Source: Pseudoalteromonas denitrificans DSM 6059 (lineage in GTDB: Bacteria; Pseudomonadota; Gammaproteobacteria; Enterobacterales; Alteromonadaceae). From it: a stretch of 64,000 nucleotides of DNA. Both the position numbers and the translations under genes were made by a program. Position 1 is the first letter of the stretch. The number at the start of each line of letters is the position of its first letter. Below, in pieces: positions 9,517-19,775 of this stretch. The stretch covers positions 1 through 64,000 of the forward strand of contig NZ_FOLO01000029.1 in assembly GCF_900112265.1 (NCBI RefSeq). The letters are read 5' to 3'. Under the pieces are notes generated by a model. That model was not told the DNA's origin. It was given only the letters and a program-made list of their open reading frames with translations, and did not search any database.

Positions 9517-9549
9517 AAATAAAGCGGTAATAAATACAAGGAGCAGCTA

Positions 9550-10068
9550 ATGACATTACAACTAGAGATCCCAACTAATGAAGTAGTTGAACTCAGTGAT
9601 GTTGAAAAAAAACAAATAGATGCATTATTACAAGAAACACTTTATGTTTCAGGTGCAAGTATTGACGCTTTAAAAATAATACAAAACCATCGAGGCTGGG
9701 TAAGTAATGCCAGTCTGTTAGCCCTTTCAAAATATATCAATTTACCGCTTGCAGATTTAGACTCTGTTGCTACTTTTTATAACCTGATATTTCGCCAACC
9801 TGTAGGCAAACATGTATTACATCCCTGTGATGGCATCAGTTGTGATTTAATGGGCGGAAAAAAAATACGCCAATGCCTAAAAAAACAACTCAAAATAAAT
9901 AATGGTGAAACAACCCGTGATAATTTATTTACCCTGCTCCCTCTTCCCTGCTTAGGTGCCTGTGATAAAGCCCCTGTGATGATAGCCAACAAACAACTTT
10001 TTGAATTACTAGAAGAAAAGTCTCTTCCCTCTATTTTGAATCATTTACAACAGGAGCACGCCAAATGA
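9550..10068 (+). CDS. nuoE: NADH:quinone oxidoreductase subunit E (cluster N1a)
   Basis: 24-kDa thioredoxin-fold 2Fe-2S subunit of the NADH-dehydrogenase module. The ligands Cys93, Cys98, Cys134 and Cys138 appear in HPCDGISC and PLPCLGACD. Its 172 aa compare with 166 in E. coli. The start has AAGGAG upstream, and the 3' end overlaps nuoF by 4 bp (ATGA). Confidence 0.96.
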   Translation: MTLQLEIPTNEVVELSDVEKKQIDALLQETLYVSGASIDALKIIQNHRGWVSNASLLALSKYINLPLADLDSVATFYNLIFRQPVGKHVLHPCDGISCDLMGGKKIRQCLKKQLKINNGETTRDNLFTLLPLPCLGACDKAPVMIANKQLFELLEEKSLPSILNHLQQEHAK

Positions 10069-11390
10069 GTCATTCTGTGCACGCTCCAAATAACCCTTTA
10101 ACCCGTTTTATTACTCAAGATGAAAATTGCTGGCAACTTAACCAATATCAAATGCAAGGGGGATATGATGGGTTAAAACGTGCATTGACTGTCTCAGGAC
10201 CTGCTGTTCTTGACGAAATAAAAGAATCAAACTTAAGAGGTCGCGGTGGTGCAGGTTTTCCTACCGGATTAAAGTGGAGTTTTGTGCCGCAAGGTGATGA
10301 TGCTCCCCATCCAAAATATATGATAGTTAACGCAGATGAAATGGAACCTGGTGCTTATAAAGACAGATTACTGTTAGAAAAAACGCCACATCAGATCATT
10401 GAAGGTTTAATCATAGGTGGATATACCTTAGATGCCGATATAGGCTATATTTTTATTCGTGGTGATTATTACACTGCTATCAAACATATCGAAATTGCAC
10501 TTAAAGAGTGTTACGACAATAATCTATTAGGAAAAAATATTCTTGGTAGTGCTTTCAATTTTGAAATTCACATACATACCAGTGCTGGTCGTTATATTTG
10601 CGGTGAAGAAACAGCACTCATAAACTCACTTGAAGGTAAACGCGCCAACCCCCGTGCTAAACCACCTTTTCCTCAGGTAGCCGGATTATGGGGGAAACCA
10701 ACAATCGTGAACAATGTCGAAACCTACTGTAATTTGCCTCATATTATAAACTTTGGTGCCTCTTGGTTTAAATCTTTAGGTCGATTTAAAGATGCCGGTA
10801 CAAAAATTTTTGGTGTCAGTGGACGTGTTAAAACGCCTGGTTTATGGGAGTTACCTATGGGAACGCCTATAGGTGAAATCATTGATAATTATGCGGGTGG
10901 TATGTGTGATGGATACAAATTAAAAGGTTTTTTACCTGGTGGTGGTTCAACCGATTTTTTATTAGAAAAACATTTTGATACCCCTATGGATTATGACGAA
11001 ATTGGTAAACAGAAAAGCCGTATGGGCACTGGTACCATTATTATATTAGATGACAAATATTGCCCAGTTGCTATGGTGCTTAATTTAGTGAAGTTTTTTG
11101 CTCAAGAGTCCTGTGGTTGGTGTACGCCATGCAGAGAAGGACTGCCCTGGGCGCAAGTCCTACTTGAAAAAATAGAGCAAGGTAAAGGTGAATTATCCGA
11201 CATCAAACAGCTTGAAGATTTATGTAAATTTGCAGCCCCCGGCAATACCTTTTGTGCACTCGCACCTGGCGCAGTTGAGCCATTGCAAAGTGCACTTATT
11301 TATTTCAGGGATGATTTTGAACTACATATAAGTCAAAAATCATGCCCTTATTGCTCTGAAGCATATTCGGAGGATATCAATGACCAATAA
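10065..11390 (+). CDS. nuoF: NADH:quinone oxidoreductase subunit F (FMN, cluster N3)
   Basis: 51-kDa subunit that binds NADH and FMN, the electron entry point of complex I. The nucleotide motif NLRGRGGAGFPTGLKWS is at 56-72 and the FMN-site ICGEETALINSLEG at 178-191. N3 ligands are Cys350, Cys353, Cys356 (ESCGWCTPCREG) and Cys397. Its 441 aa compare with 445 in E. coli. It overlaps nuoE by 4 bp and nuoG by 11 bp, so translation is probably coupled. Confidence 0.97.
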   Translation: MSHSVHAPNNPLTRFITQDENCWQLNQYQMQGGYDGLKRALTVSGPAVLDEIKESNLRGRGGAGFPTGLKWSFVPQGDDAPHPKYMIVNADEMEPGAYKDRLLLEKTPHQIIEGLIIGGYTLDADIGYIFIRGDYYTAIKHIEIALKECYDNNLLGKNILGSAFNFEIHIHTSAGRYICGEETALINSLEGKRANPRAKPPFPQVAGLWGKPTIVNNVETYCNLPHIINFGASWFKSLGRFKDAGTKIFGVSGRVKTPGLWELPMGTPIGEIIDNYAGGMCDGYKLKGFLPGGGSTDFLLEKHFDTPMDYDEIGKQKSRMGTGTIIILDDKYCPVAMVLNLVKFFAQESCGWCTPCREGLPWAQVLLEKIEQGKGELSDIKQLEDLCKFAAPGNTFCALAPGAVEPLQSALIYFRDDFELHISQKSCPYCSEAYSEDINDQ

Positions 11391-14085
11391 AGTGACACTT
11401 TACGTTGATAATATAGCTTACCAAGTATCGGATGATATCAATCTGCTACAAGCATGCTTAAACTTAAATATGGATCTACCTTATTTTTGTTGGCACCCAG
11501 CGATGGGGTCTGTGGGAGCCTGCCGTCAATGTGCTGTAATGCAATATCAAAATGAAGAAGATACACGTGGTAGATTAGTCATGTCATGCATGACACCTGT
11601 AACAGATGGTATGCGAATATCTCTTAAAAATGAAAAGGCACATACTTTTCGTGCCACAAACATTGAAGCTATTATGACTAACCACCCTCATGATTGCCCA
11701 GTTTGTGAAGAAGGCGGCGATTGTCATTTACAGGATATGACTTTACTCAGTTGTCATATAAAACGTCGGTACCCAGGGACTAAACGTACTCATAATAATC
11801 AATATCTAGGCCCTTTTCTTAATCATGAAATGAACCGCTGCATTGGCTGTTATCGATGTGTACGGTTTTATCGTGATTATTGTGGCGGGGATGATTTAAA
11901 TGTTTTTGCCTCAAAAAATAATATCTATTTTGGTCGGGCGGAGCCTGGCACCTTAGAAAATGAATTCAGCGGGAATTTAGCCGAAGTTTGCCCAACAGGC
12001 GTCTTTACCGATAAACCTTTTAGTCAGCATTATATTCGTAAATGGGATTTACAAACATCGCCTTCCATTTGTACACATTGCAGCATAGGTTGTAATACCT
12101 ATGCTGCTGAGCGCGGTGGTAAATTACGTAAGATAAATAATCGCCATCATCCAGATATAAATGGTCATTTTTTATGTGACCGAGGTCGTTTTGGCTATGA
12201 GCATGCCAACATTGATAATAAAACCACTCACGTTTGGCTGCGAGGTGACCAAGAACACCAAACCAACATACTAAGTTATAACCAAACACATATGAAGCTA
12301 GCGCAATGGATAAATGAGCCAAATGCACATGTCATTGGCATAGGTTCTGTACGTGCTTCAATTGAAAATAATGCAGCTTTACATAAACTCGTAGGTGCTA
12401 AAAATTTTTATGCTGGTATCAAGCAAGTCGAACTTTCACAGCTTCAATTTTTAGCTAAAGCTTATAAAAGTAGTCAAATATCTTTATCTTCATTAAAAGA
12501 AATTGAACACAGTGATGCTGTTTTTTTAATTGGCGAAGATGTTACACAAACTGCACCCAGATTAGCTTTATCAATTAGGCAAATGACCAAAAATGAAGGC
12601 CTAAAAAAAGCGGCTGAGTTAGGTATAAAACCCTGGCAAGATGAAGCAGTTAGAAATATAAGACAAGAGGATAAATCACCTCTTATAATTATAAATACTC
12701 ATAATACCCGACTATCTGATGTTGCAAAATACAATATAAACCTTAGCCCTGATAAACAGCTCTCTTTACTATTGGAAATTGAACAATATTTAAAGAACCC
12801 TCACAATGACTATTCAGATGCAACACTTAAAATAACGCAAGCACTTCTTAAAGCCGATAGGCCCACAATTATTACGGGCACATATAATTTTGATGTTACA
12901 TTATTATCAACCTGTTTAAGAGTCAGTGTTTTATTGAAACAGCATAAAACTCATTCAGGTTTTTATTGTGCAACTTCTTCGATTAATGCCTTAGGTTTAT
13001 CTTTATTTTGTCAACCAGAGCAAGATCTTGATAATTTAATTTTTCAAACTGAAGAAAAGCCACCATCTTCCCTTATCATCATGGAAACCGATTTATATCG
13101 TTATTATTCAAATGAAAAAATAACAAGCTGGTTAAATAAAATTAAGAATATTATCGTTATAGATCATATCATTACTGATACAGTAAAAATGGCTGATTTA
13201 GTTTTACCAGCAAGTTCTTTATTTGAGCAAGATGCAACTTGGTTAAATGCAGAAGCAAGGATGCAGCATTCCTACGCAGTTATGCCGATGGAAAAGATGC
13301 GACAAACAAGCTGGCAATGGCTTTGTCAACATAATTTACTAGAAGACAATCAAGCTATTGTTAAATATATTCAAGATATAGCGCCACAATTAACACCAAT
13401 GAGTCAATTCTTACAAAATGATAAAACTCATTTCTCAGTCGCACGCCAAGCCATGCGTTCATCTGCTCGAACAGCTTTTTATGCCAACATAGATGTGAAA
13501 GAGTACGCCCCTAAAAAAGATAATAAATCACAGCTCAATTTTTCAATGGAAGGATTACCAGCTTTTAGGCAATCAACATTAAATAATAGCCAACATAAAA
13601 TAAACACCCCAATAACGGGTGTTTGGTCACCTAAATGGAACTCCCATCAAGCAATTAATAAGGCAGGCTATAATAGCTGTAAAATTGATATAAACTTAGG
13701 TATTAAAATTTTTGATGATCTAAAACCTAAACACAGCAAACTACCCAAATTACAAGACCCATCTCATAGTTCATCTTTAGCTCATACTATCGTCTGTCCA
13801 CAACATCATATTTACACTAATGATGAATTAGCTGGATATGCGAATAGCATTCAACAACTTGTTCCAAAACTTGCAATTTCATTAAATCAAAATATGTCCA
13901 ATAAATTATCAGTGAAATCAGGGGAGTCAATTAATATTAATTCAGATGATTATTGTTTATCACTGCCCTGCACCATCAACGATACCATTGCCGATGACAT
14001 TATATTAGTGCCCATAAATGAGTTCATTAAATTAGGAAGTAATATTCAAGTTTCATCTATTACTGATGGAGAGCACAATGAATAG
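11380..14085 (+). CDS. nuoG: NADH:quinone oxidoreductase subunit G
   Basis: 75-kDa Fe-S subunit, 901 aa (E. coli 908). 2Fe-2S N1b: Cys37, 48, 51, 70. 4Fe-4S N5: His102, Cys106, 109, 115. N4: Cys154, 157, 160, 204. The extra N7 cluster of the E. coli-type enzyme is also present: Cys231, 234, 238, 266 (CTHCSIGC...C). The C-terminal 600 residues are a molybdopterin-oxidoreductase-like fold and are far less conserved than the rest, as is usual for this subunit. The ribosome site GGAGG lies inside nuoF. Confidence 0.96.
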   Translation: MTNKVTLYVDNIAYQVSDDINLLQACLNLNMDLPYFCWHPAMGSVGACRQCAVMQYQNEEDTRGRLVMSCMTPVTDGMRISLKNEKAHTFRATNIEAIMTNHPHDCPVCEEGGDCHLQDMTLLSCHIKRRYPGTKRTHNNQYLGPFLNHEMNRCIGCYRCVRFYRDYCGGDDLNVFASKNNIYFGRAEPGTLENEFSGNLAEVCPTGVFTDKPFSQHYIRKWDLQTSPSICTHCSIGCNTYAAERGGKLRKINNRHHPDINGHFLCDRGRFGYEHANIDNKTTHVWLRGDQEHQTNILSYNQTHMKLAQWINEPNAHVIGIGSVRASIENNAALHKLVGAKNFYAGIKQVELSQLQFLAKAYKSSQISLSSLKEIEHSDAVFLIGEDVTQTAPRLALSIRQMTKNEGLKKAAELGIKPWQDEAVRNIRQEDKSPLIIINTHNTRLSDVAKYNINLSPDKQLSLLLEIEQYLKNPHNDYSDATLKITQALLKADRPTIITGTYNFDVTLLSTCLRVSVLLKQHKTHSGFYCATSSINALGLSLFCQPEQDLDNLIFQTEEKPPSSLIIMETDLYRYYSNEKITSWLNKIKNIIVIDHIITDTVKMADLVLPASSLFEQDATWLNAEARMQHSYAVMPMEKMRQTSWQWLCQHNLLEDNQAIVKYIQDIAPQLTPMSQFLQNDKTHFSVARQAMRSSARTAFYANIDVKEYAPKKDNKSQLNFSMEGLPAFRQSTLNNSQHKINTPITGVWSPKWNSHQAINKAGYNSCKIDINLGIKIFDDLKPKHSKLPKLQDPSHSSSLAHTIVCPQHHIYTNDELAGYANSIQQLVPKLAISLNQNMSNKLSVKSGESININSDDYCLSLPCTINDTIADDIILVPINEFIKLGSNIQVSSITDGEHNE

Positions 14086-15022
14086 TTGGTTAGTTCCACT
14101 GATTATATTAGTGATATTATTACTTTTAGGTGCTTGGTCGACCTGGTTGGAGCGAAGATTGTTATCTTTATGGCAAGATAGGTTAGGTCCAAACCGTGTT
14201 GGCCCTTTTGGGTTATTTCAAGTGATAGCCGATATGATAAAAATTTATACAAAAGAAGATTGGATCCCACCTTTTGCCGACAAGTTTTTATTTGTAATTG
14301 CCCCCATGATAGTCATGATCATGACATTGTTAGGTTTTGCGATTATTCCTTTTTCTCCCAATATTCAAATTGCACAATTTGATCATGCATTGCTATTTTT
14401 ATTAGCCATTAGTTCATTATCAGTTTATAGCATAATGCTTGCTGGATTCTCTTCAAATAGTAAATACGCCTTATTAGGTGCCATGCGTACCGCAGCTCAA
14501 ATGCTCAGTTATGAAGTCTTTATGGGGCTTGCATTAATGGGGGTGGTCATTTTATCTGATGATTTTAGCTTAAGTGCCATAGTACAAGCGCAATCAGATG
14601 TTTGGTTTATTGTGTACCAACCATTGGGTTTTGTACTCTTTCTAATTGCTGGTACAGCCGAAATCCACAGAGCCCCTTTCGATTTACCAGAAGCTGAAAC
14701 CGAAATAGTCGCAGGGTTTCATACCGAGTATTCCAGTATGAAGTTTGGCATGTTTTTCATCGGTGAATATTTAGGTGTCATTTTAATTTCAAGCCTTATT
14801 ACCACCTTATATTTTGGTGGTTGGCAAGGGCCATTTCTCCCGCCTATAGTATGGTTCATTTTAAAAACAGGGTTTTTCATTCTCTTTTTCATATTATTAC
14901 GAGCAGCTATTCCAAGACCGAGATATGACCAGCTAATGATTTTTTCTTGGTATATTTTATTACCCTTATCTTTGGCAAATTTACTCTTTACGGGTGCCAT
15001 TAAACTGGCAATTTTAGGTTAA
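14078..15022 (+). CDS. nuoH: NADH:quinone oxidoreductase subunit H
   Basis: Membrane subunit linking the quinone site to the proton pumps, with eight transmembrane helices. Signatures are [59 protein letters not shown] and RPRYDQLM. I place the start at ATG 14078 (314 aa), inside the nuoG end and behind GGAGAG; an in-frame ATG at 14066 has no ribosome site. E. coli NuoH is 325 aa. Confidence 0.95.
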   Translation: MNSWLVPLIILVILLLLGAWSTWLERRLLSLWQDRLGPNRVGPFGLFQVIADMIKIYTKEDWIPPFADKFLFVIAPMIVMIMTLLGFAIIPFSPNIQIAQFDHALLFLLAISSLSVYSIMLAGFSSNSKYALLGAMRTAAQMLSYEVFMGLALMGVVILSDDFSLSAIVQAQSDVWFIVYQPLGFVLFLIAGTAEIHRAPFDLPEAETEIVAGFHTEYSSMKFGMFFIGEYLGVILISSLITTLYFGGWQGPFLPPIVWFILKTGFFILFFILLRAAIPRPRYDQLMIFSWYILLPLSLANLLFTGAIKLAILG

Positions 15023-15036
15023 AAGGGAGCGTTATT

Positions 15037-15552
15037 ATGATCAGTCAAATTAGAACCCTGATAAAAGTACTCCAACACACTTTTACCAAACCCGATACAG
15101 TGCAATATCCAGAACAAAAACCTTATTTATCTCCTAGATATAGAGGCCGCATTATATTAACCCGAGACCCAAATGGAGATGAACGTTGTGTTGCGTGCAA
15201 TTTATGCTCTGCTGCATGCCCTGTTGACTGCATTTTAGTAGAAAAAGATGAAACCCAAGATGGCCGGTGGTTAGCAAAAACATTCAGAATTAACTTTTCA
15301 CGCTGCATCATGTGTGGGTTTTGTGAAGAAGCCTGCCCCACTCATGCAATACAACTGACTCCCGATGTGGAAATGGCGGAATATGACAGACAAAACTTAG
15401 TGTATGAAAAAGAAAACTTATTGATCAGCGGACCAGGTAAATATCACGATTACAACTTTTATGAAATTTGCGGAAAAGCAATTGAGGGTAAAAATAAAGG
15501 ACAAGCCATCGATGAAAACCCCCCAATTGATATTAAAAGTTTAATGCCATGA
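15037..15552 (+). CDS. nuoI: NADH:quinone oxidoreductase subunit I (clusters N6a/N6b)
   Basis: 23-kDa ferredoxin-type subunit with two 4Fe-4S motifs. Cys51, 54, 57 and 61 lie in [12 protein letters not shown]; Cys90, 93, 96 and 100 lie in [12 protein letters not shown]. Its 171 aa compare with 180 in E. coli. It lies 14 bp after nuoH behind a GGGAG site. Confidence 0.96.
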   Translation: MISQIRTLIKVLQHTFTKPDTVQYPEQKPYLSPRYRGRIILTRDPNGDERCVACNLCSAACPVDCILVEKDETQDGRWLAKTFRINFSRCIMCGFCEEACPTHAIQLTPDVEMAEYDRQNLVYEKENLLISGPGKYHDYNFYEICGKAIEGKNKGQAIDENPPIDIKSLMP

Positions 15553-15571
15553 AACTAAGGACTTTAACTCT

Positions 15572-16126
15572 ATGATAGACAATTTATTCTTAATTTCTGC
15601 AGCTGTCATTTTGATCAGTGCACTTTTAACGATAACTGCCCATAACGTAGTACATGCGTTACTGTATTTAGTGGTCACTATGTTAGCAGTCTCTATGGTC
15701 TTTTTTTTATTAGGTGCATCTTTTGCGGCCGCATTGCAAATCATAGTTTATGCAGGCGCCATAATGGTGCTCTTTATATTTGTAACTATGATGCTACATC
15801 AGGGTGAAAAGTCTTTAGCACAAGAGCGTCATTTATTTCATTTTTCAACCTCGATAGGTGCATTTATATTAACGCTTATTTTATTTTGTGAGCTTATTTT
15901 TATTTTATTTTTTATGCCCCTAGATATCGATAATGCCTTAACTCATACTTATCACTCTGAGTTTATCAGCGTAAAACAAATAGGAAAGCAGCTCTATGGC
16001 CCATATTCTTTATTAGTGGTGATCAGTGCCATGATGCTACTTTCGGCCTTAATCACAGCCATTCATATCAGTAAAAGTGCGCATATACTTCCCAAAACAA
16101 CAAAAAATCAGGAAGCCAAATTATGA
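15572..16126 (+). CDS. nuoJ: NADH:quinone oxidoreductase subunit J
   Basis: Membrane subunit with five transmembrane helices (184 aa). AALQIIVYAGAIMVLFIFVTMML (about 50-72) is the TM3 pi-bulge helix characteristic of NuoJ. It overlaps nuoK by 4 bp (ATGA). Confidence 0.95.
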   Translation: MIDNLFLISAAVILISALLTITAHNVVHALLYLVVTMLAVSMVFFLLGASFAAALQIIVYAGAIMVLFIFVTMMLHQGEKSLAQERHLFHFSTSIGAFILTLILFCELIFILFFMPLDIDNALTHTYHSEFISVKQIGKQLYGPYSLLVVISAMMLLSALITAIHISKSAHILPKTTKNQEAKL

Positions 16127-16437
16127 TCCCACTTTCTTGGATTTTTTTTCTCAGTTTAAGTTTATTTACCATAGGGATTTTTGGGGTGCTCGCTAGACGA
16201 AACCTACTCTTTATATTGATTTCATTAGAGTTAATGCTTAATGCCGTAGTATTACTATTTATAGCGGGGAGTCGATATCACCCAACTTCCATCGCAAATA
16301 GTGATGGTCAAATTATGTATATTTTGATTTTAACACTCGCTGCATCTGAAATAGCCATAGGTTTAAGCTTAGTGATACATATGTATCGCCAACATCATCA
16401 TTTAGACATAGATAAACTCAATCAGTTAAGGGATTAA
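16123..16437 (+). CDS. nuoK: NADH:quinone oxidoreductase subunit K
   Basis: Small membrane subunit, 104 aa (E. coli 100), with three helices. FILISLELMLNAVVLLF and AASEIAIGLSLVI carry the two conserved membrane glutamates needed for proton transfer. It ends one base before nuoL. Confidence 0.96.
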   Translation: MIPLSWIFFLSLSLFTIGIFGVLARRNLLFILISLELMLNAVVLLFIAGSRYHPTSIANSDGQIMYILILTLAASEIAIGLSLVIHMYRQHHHLDIDKLNQLRD

Positions 16438-16438
16438 T

Positions 16439-18280
16439 ATGACATATTACGCAAGTTTATTATCCCTAATTCCATTATTGCCCTTGTTCAGTGCATTAAT
16501 ATTATTATTTTCCAAGCCAAATAAATTAACCACCGCACTTTTAGCCGTTGGATCCATTAGCGGTGCTGCATGTATTAGTTTATTTTTGAATTTTGTATTT
16601 TGGCAACAAACCGATTTTGTTTTAACGTCAAATTTAGGGAATTGGATCAAAATAGCGCAATTACACATTAATTTTTCACTCTATTTAGACGCTTTATCTT
16701 TGGTTATGATCACCATAATCACAGGTGTCGGTGCTTTAATTCATTTATATTCAATCGGATTTATGTACCAGGATAAAGACTTTAAACGTTACTTCACATA
16801 TTTAAATTTATTTGTTTCAGCCATGTTATTTTTAGTGCTAGCCGATAATTTATTACTGCTTTATTTAGGCTGGGAAGGTGTCGGTTTATGTAGTTATTTA
16901 CTCATTGGTTTTTGGTATCAAGATCGAGATAATAATTTAGCTGCCAATAAAGCATTTTTAATGACGCGTATTGGCGATACCGCAATGGCACTTGGTTTAT
17001 TTTTATTATTTATAGAATTAGGCACATTAAATATACAAGATTTACAAGTTCAGGCTCTGTCAGTGTGGTCATCATCAAATAATAATATGGCAAACTTATG
17101 CTGTTTATTATTATTGGGTGGTGCGCTTGGAAAATCGGCACAATTCCCACTACAGAACTGGCTACCCGATGCCATGGCAGGCCCCACTCCTGTGAGTGCT
17201 TTGATCCACGCCGCAACTATGGTCACTGCAGGAATTTATTTAATCGCCCGCAATAGCCAATTATTTCAAATGGCACCCGATGTGATGTATTTAATTGCAT
17301 TTATAGGCACCATTACTTTATTACTGGGTGCAAGTGCCGCTATGGTGCAGTCAGATTTAAAGCGTATTTTAGCTTATTCAACGATTAGTCAATTAGGTTA
17401 TATGTTTTTAGCATTAGGGGTTGGTGCAGGCGCAAGCGCTGTATTTCATTTAATGACACATGCATTTTTTAAAGCTTTATTATTTTTATCTGCAGGTGCC
17501 TTAATTTACAGCCTGCACCATGAACACAATATATTTAAAATGGGGGGATTACTAAAAAAGCTTCCCATTGTTGCCACCTCTTTTGCAATTGGTTGTGCAG
17601 CTCTTGCTTCTTTACCTTTTACCTCAGGATTTTTCAGTAAAGAATTAATCTTAGAGCAACTAATTGATTCAGGTCATACTAATTTTTGGTGGGCCGCAGT
17701 ACTCGGTGCTTTTATTACCGCGTTTTATAGTGCCAGACTCTTTTTTGTCGTTTTTTTAGGTGATTCAAAACAAAGCCCAGATAAACAACCAGAAAAAATA
17801 ATGAGTTTAGTACTTCTTCTTTTATGCTTCTTTTCATTATTTGGTGGTATACAACCTAGCGGCATTCAAACTTTAATGCCTAAACTCAATGCTTCAGGCT
17901 TAACAACTTTACAACATTGGCTGCCTATTGTTTTACCTTTTATTGCAATATCACTTGCTTGGTGGATGTTTAAGACTAATTTATTTGGCAAAACAATCAC
18001 AGTGCCTGCATTACAATACTTTCACCAATTACTTAAAAGTGGCTGGGCGTTTGACCGTATATATCAGGTTATTTTTGTATCACCTTTTAAATTTTTATGT
18101 CAATTAAATAAATCAGATATCATTGATTTACATTATCGCGCATTAGAAAAAATCAGCAAACTATTACATAAAAAATTCAGCCAATTTCAAAATGGAAAAC
18201 TAAGGTGTTATAACGCAAGTTTGATTATTTTTTGCGTATTAGCTTTTGCCTGGTTTATTAAAGGAGCATTAATGTCATGA
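16439..18280 (+). CDS. nuoL: NADH:quinone oxidoreductase subunit L (antiporter-like)
   Basis: Distal proton-pumping subunit, 613 aa (E. coli 613). Mrp-antiporter-like core with Glu146 (YLGWEGVGLCSYLLIGFW) and Lys232 (GALGKSAQFPLQNWLPDAM), then PTPVSALIHAATMVTAG. It ends in the extended lateral-helix region and a last membrane anchor. It overlaps nuoM by 4 bp. Confidence 0.97.
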   Translation: MTYYASLLSLIPLLPLFSALILLFSKPNKLTTALLAVGSISGAACISLFLNFVFWQQTDFVLTSNLGNWIKIAQLHINFSLYLDALSLVMITIITGVGALIHLYSIGFMYQDKDFKRYFTYLNLFVSAMLFLVLADNLLLLYLGWEGVGLCSYLLIGFWYQDRDNNLAANKAFLMTRIGDTAMALGLFLLFIELGTLNIQDLQVQALSVWSSSNNNMANLCCLLLLGGALGKSAQFPLQNWLPDAMAGPTPVSALIHAATMVTAGIYLIARNSQLFQMAPDVMYLIAFIGTITLLLGASAAMVQSDLKRILAYSTISQLGYMFLALGVGAGASAVFHLMTHAFFKALLFLSAGALIYSLHHEHNIFKMGGLLKKLPIVATSFAIGCAALASLPFTSGFFSKELILEQLIDSGHTNFWWAAVLGAFITAFYSARLFFVVFLGDSKQSPDKQPEKIMSLVLLLLCFFSLFGGIQPSGIQTLMPKLNASGLTTLQHWLPIVLPFIAISLAWWMFKTNLFGKTITVPALQYFHQLLKSGWAFDRIYQVIFVSPFKFLCQLNKSDIIDLHYRALEKISKLLHKKFSQFQNGKLRCYNASLIIFCVLAFAWFIKGALMS

Positions 18281-19773
18281 CATTATTTATTTTGCTATTC
18301 ATTCCTTTAATCGGTGGCATGCTTGCCTGGTATAGCGAAAAATTTAACGCCAATTTACCAAAAAAAATAGCTTTGGTTTCTTTGCTTTGTTGTTGGCTCC
18401 CTTTATTTTCCCCCTTAAATAACATCATATTTAATGATAATAGCTTTGCTCTATCTCAATGGTTATTAAACGAACCCCACAGTTGGATCCCAATATTCAA
18501 TATTGGTGCACATTTAGCCATGGATGGACTCAGCCTACTGCTTATAGTACTTACGTTATTAATGGGGTTAGTTGCACTTTCATCTGCCTGGCATGAAATT
18601 ACAAAACGAACTGGTTTTTTTTATTTAAATTTACTTTGGACCTTAGCTGGTGTTATAGGCGTATTTTTAGCTATCGATCTCTTTTTATTTTTTGTTTTTT
18701 GGGAAGTCATGTTAGTGCCTATGTATTTTTTAATCTCCATTTGGGGATACGAAAATAGGCATTACGCAGCCATTAAGTTTTTTATTTTTACCCAGGCAGG
18801 TGGCCTACTAATGTTATTAAGTCTTTGTGCTTTAGTGGGTGTTCACTTTCAACAAACAGGCCTTTTAACCTTCGATTACATTATTTTATTACAAAACCCA
18901 ATTAGTGGCGATTTAGCCTTTTGGATTGCATTAGGCTTTACCATCGCATTTTTGGTAAAACTACCCGCTTTACCCTTTCATAGCTGGTTACCCGATGCGC
19001 ATACTCAAGCCCCTACGGCAGCCAGTGTCATACTTGCTGCTGTATTATTAAAAACAGGTGGTTATGGCATCATTCGATTCGTTTTGCCTTTATTTCCCGA
19101 CGCTTCGTTAATACTCGCACCAAGTATGATGCTCATTGGTGTTATTGGCATTATTTACGGGGCTATGATGGCATTTGTACAAACGGATTTAAAACGCTTG
19201 GTTGCTTACTCAAGTGTTAGCCATATGGGATTTGTTTTATTGGGGTGCTTTGCTTTTAATATTTATGCTTTACAAGGTGCTGTCATGCAAATGTTAGCTC
19301 ATGGCATTAGTACATCAGCATTATTTGTTTTAGTGGGCATGATACAACACAGATATCATACCCGGGACTTAAATAAATTAGGGGGTTTATGGAGTAAATT
19401 GCCAAAACTCAGTGCATTTGGTTTATTTTTTGGTATCGCGTCATTAGGCATGCCTGGATTAGGTAACTTTGTAGCTGAATTTTTAATCTTACTTGGCAGT
19501 TTTGAACAATACCCTAAGCTCACAATTTTTGCAGCATCAGGTTTAATTTTAGCTGCAATATATTCTTTATTATTGATCTATAAAACTTTTTTTGGTCAAA
19601 TAAAAGGCCCTCACGATAGCAAAATATCAGATACCAATACTAAAGAATGGGTCACGCTATTGTCTATGTGCTTTATTTTAATTTACTTAGGATTGCACCC
19701 CCAACCATTTTTTGATTTGACTTATACATCCCTCACAAACCTAACGTTTATACCATCAAATATTGGAAGCTAA
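18277..19773 (+). CDS. nuoM: NADH:quinone oxidoreductase subunit M (antiporter-like)
   Basis: Proton-pumping membrane subunit, 498 aa (E. coli 509). Conserved Glu143 (FFVFWEVMLVPMYFLI), Lys228 (FLVKLPALPFHSWLPDAH) and Lys259 (LLKTGGYG) are present. nuoN follows after 2 bp. Confidence 0.97.
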   Translation: MTLFILLFIPLIGGMLAWYSEKFNANLPKKIALVSLLCCWLPLFSPLNNIIFNDNSFALSQWLLNEPHSWIPIFNIGAHLAMDGLSLLLIVLTLLMGLVALSSAWHEITKRTGFFYLNLLWTLAGVIGVFLAIDLFLFFVFWEVMLVPMYFLISIWGYENRHYAAIKFFIFTQAGGLLMLLSLCALVGVHFQQTGLLTFDYIILLQNPISGDLAFWIALGFTIAFLVKLPALPFHSWLPDAHTQAPTAASVILAAVLLKTGGYGIIRFVLPLFPDASLILAPSMMLIGVIGIIYGAMMAFVQTDLKRLVAYSSVSHMGFVLLGCFAFNIYALQGAVMQMLAHGISTSALFVLVGMIQHRYHTRDLNKLGGLWSKLPKLSAFGLFFGIASLGMPGLGNFVAEFLILLGSFEQYPKLTIFAASGLILAAIYSLLLIYKTFFGQIKGPHDSKISDTNTKEWVTLLSMCFILIYLGLHPQPFFDLTYTSLTNLTFIPSNIGS

Positions 19774-19775
19774 TT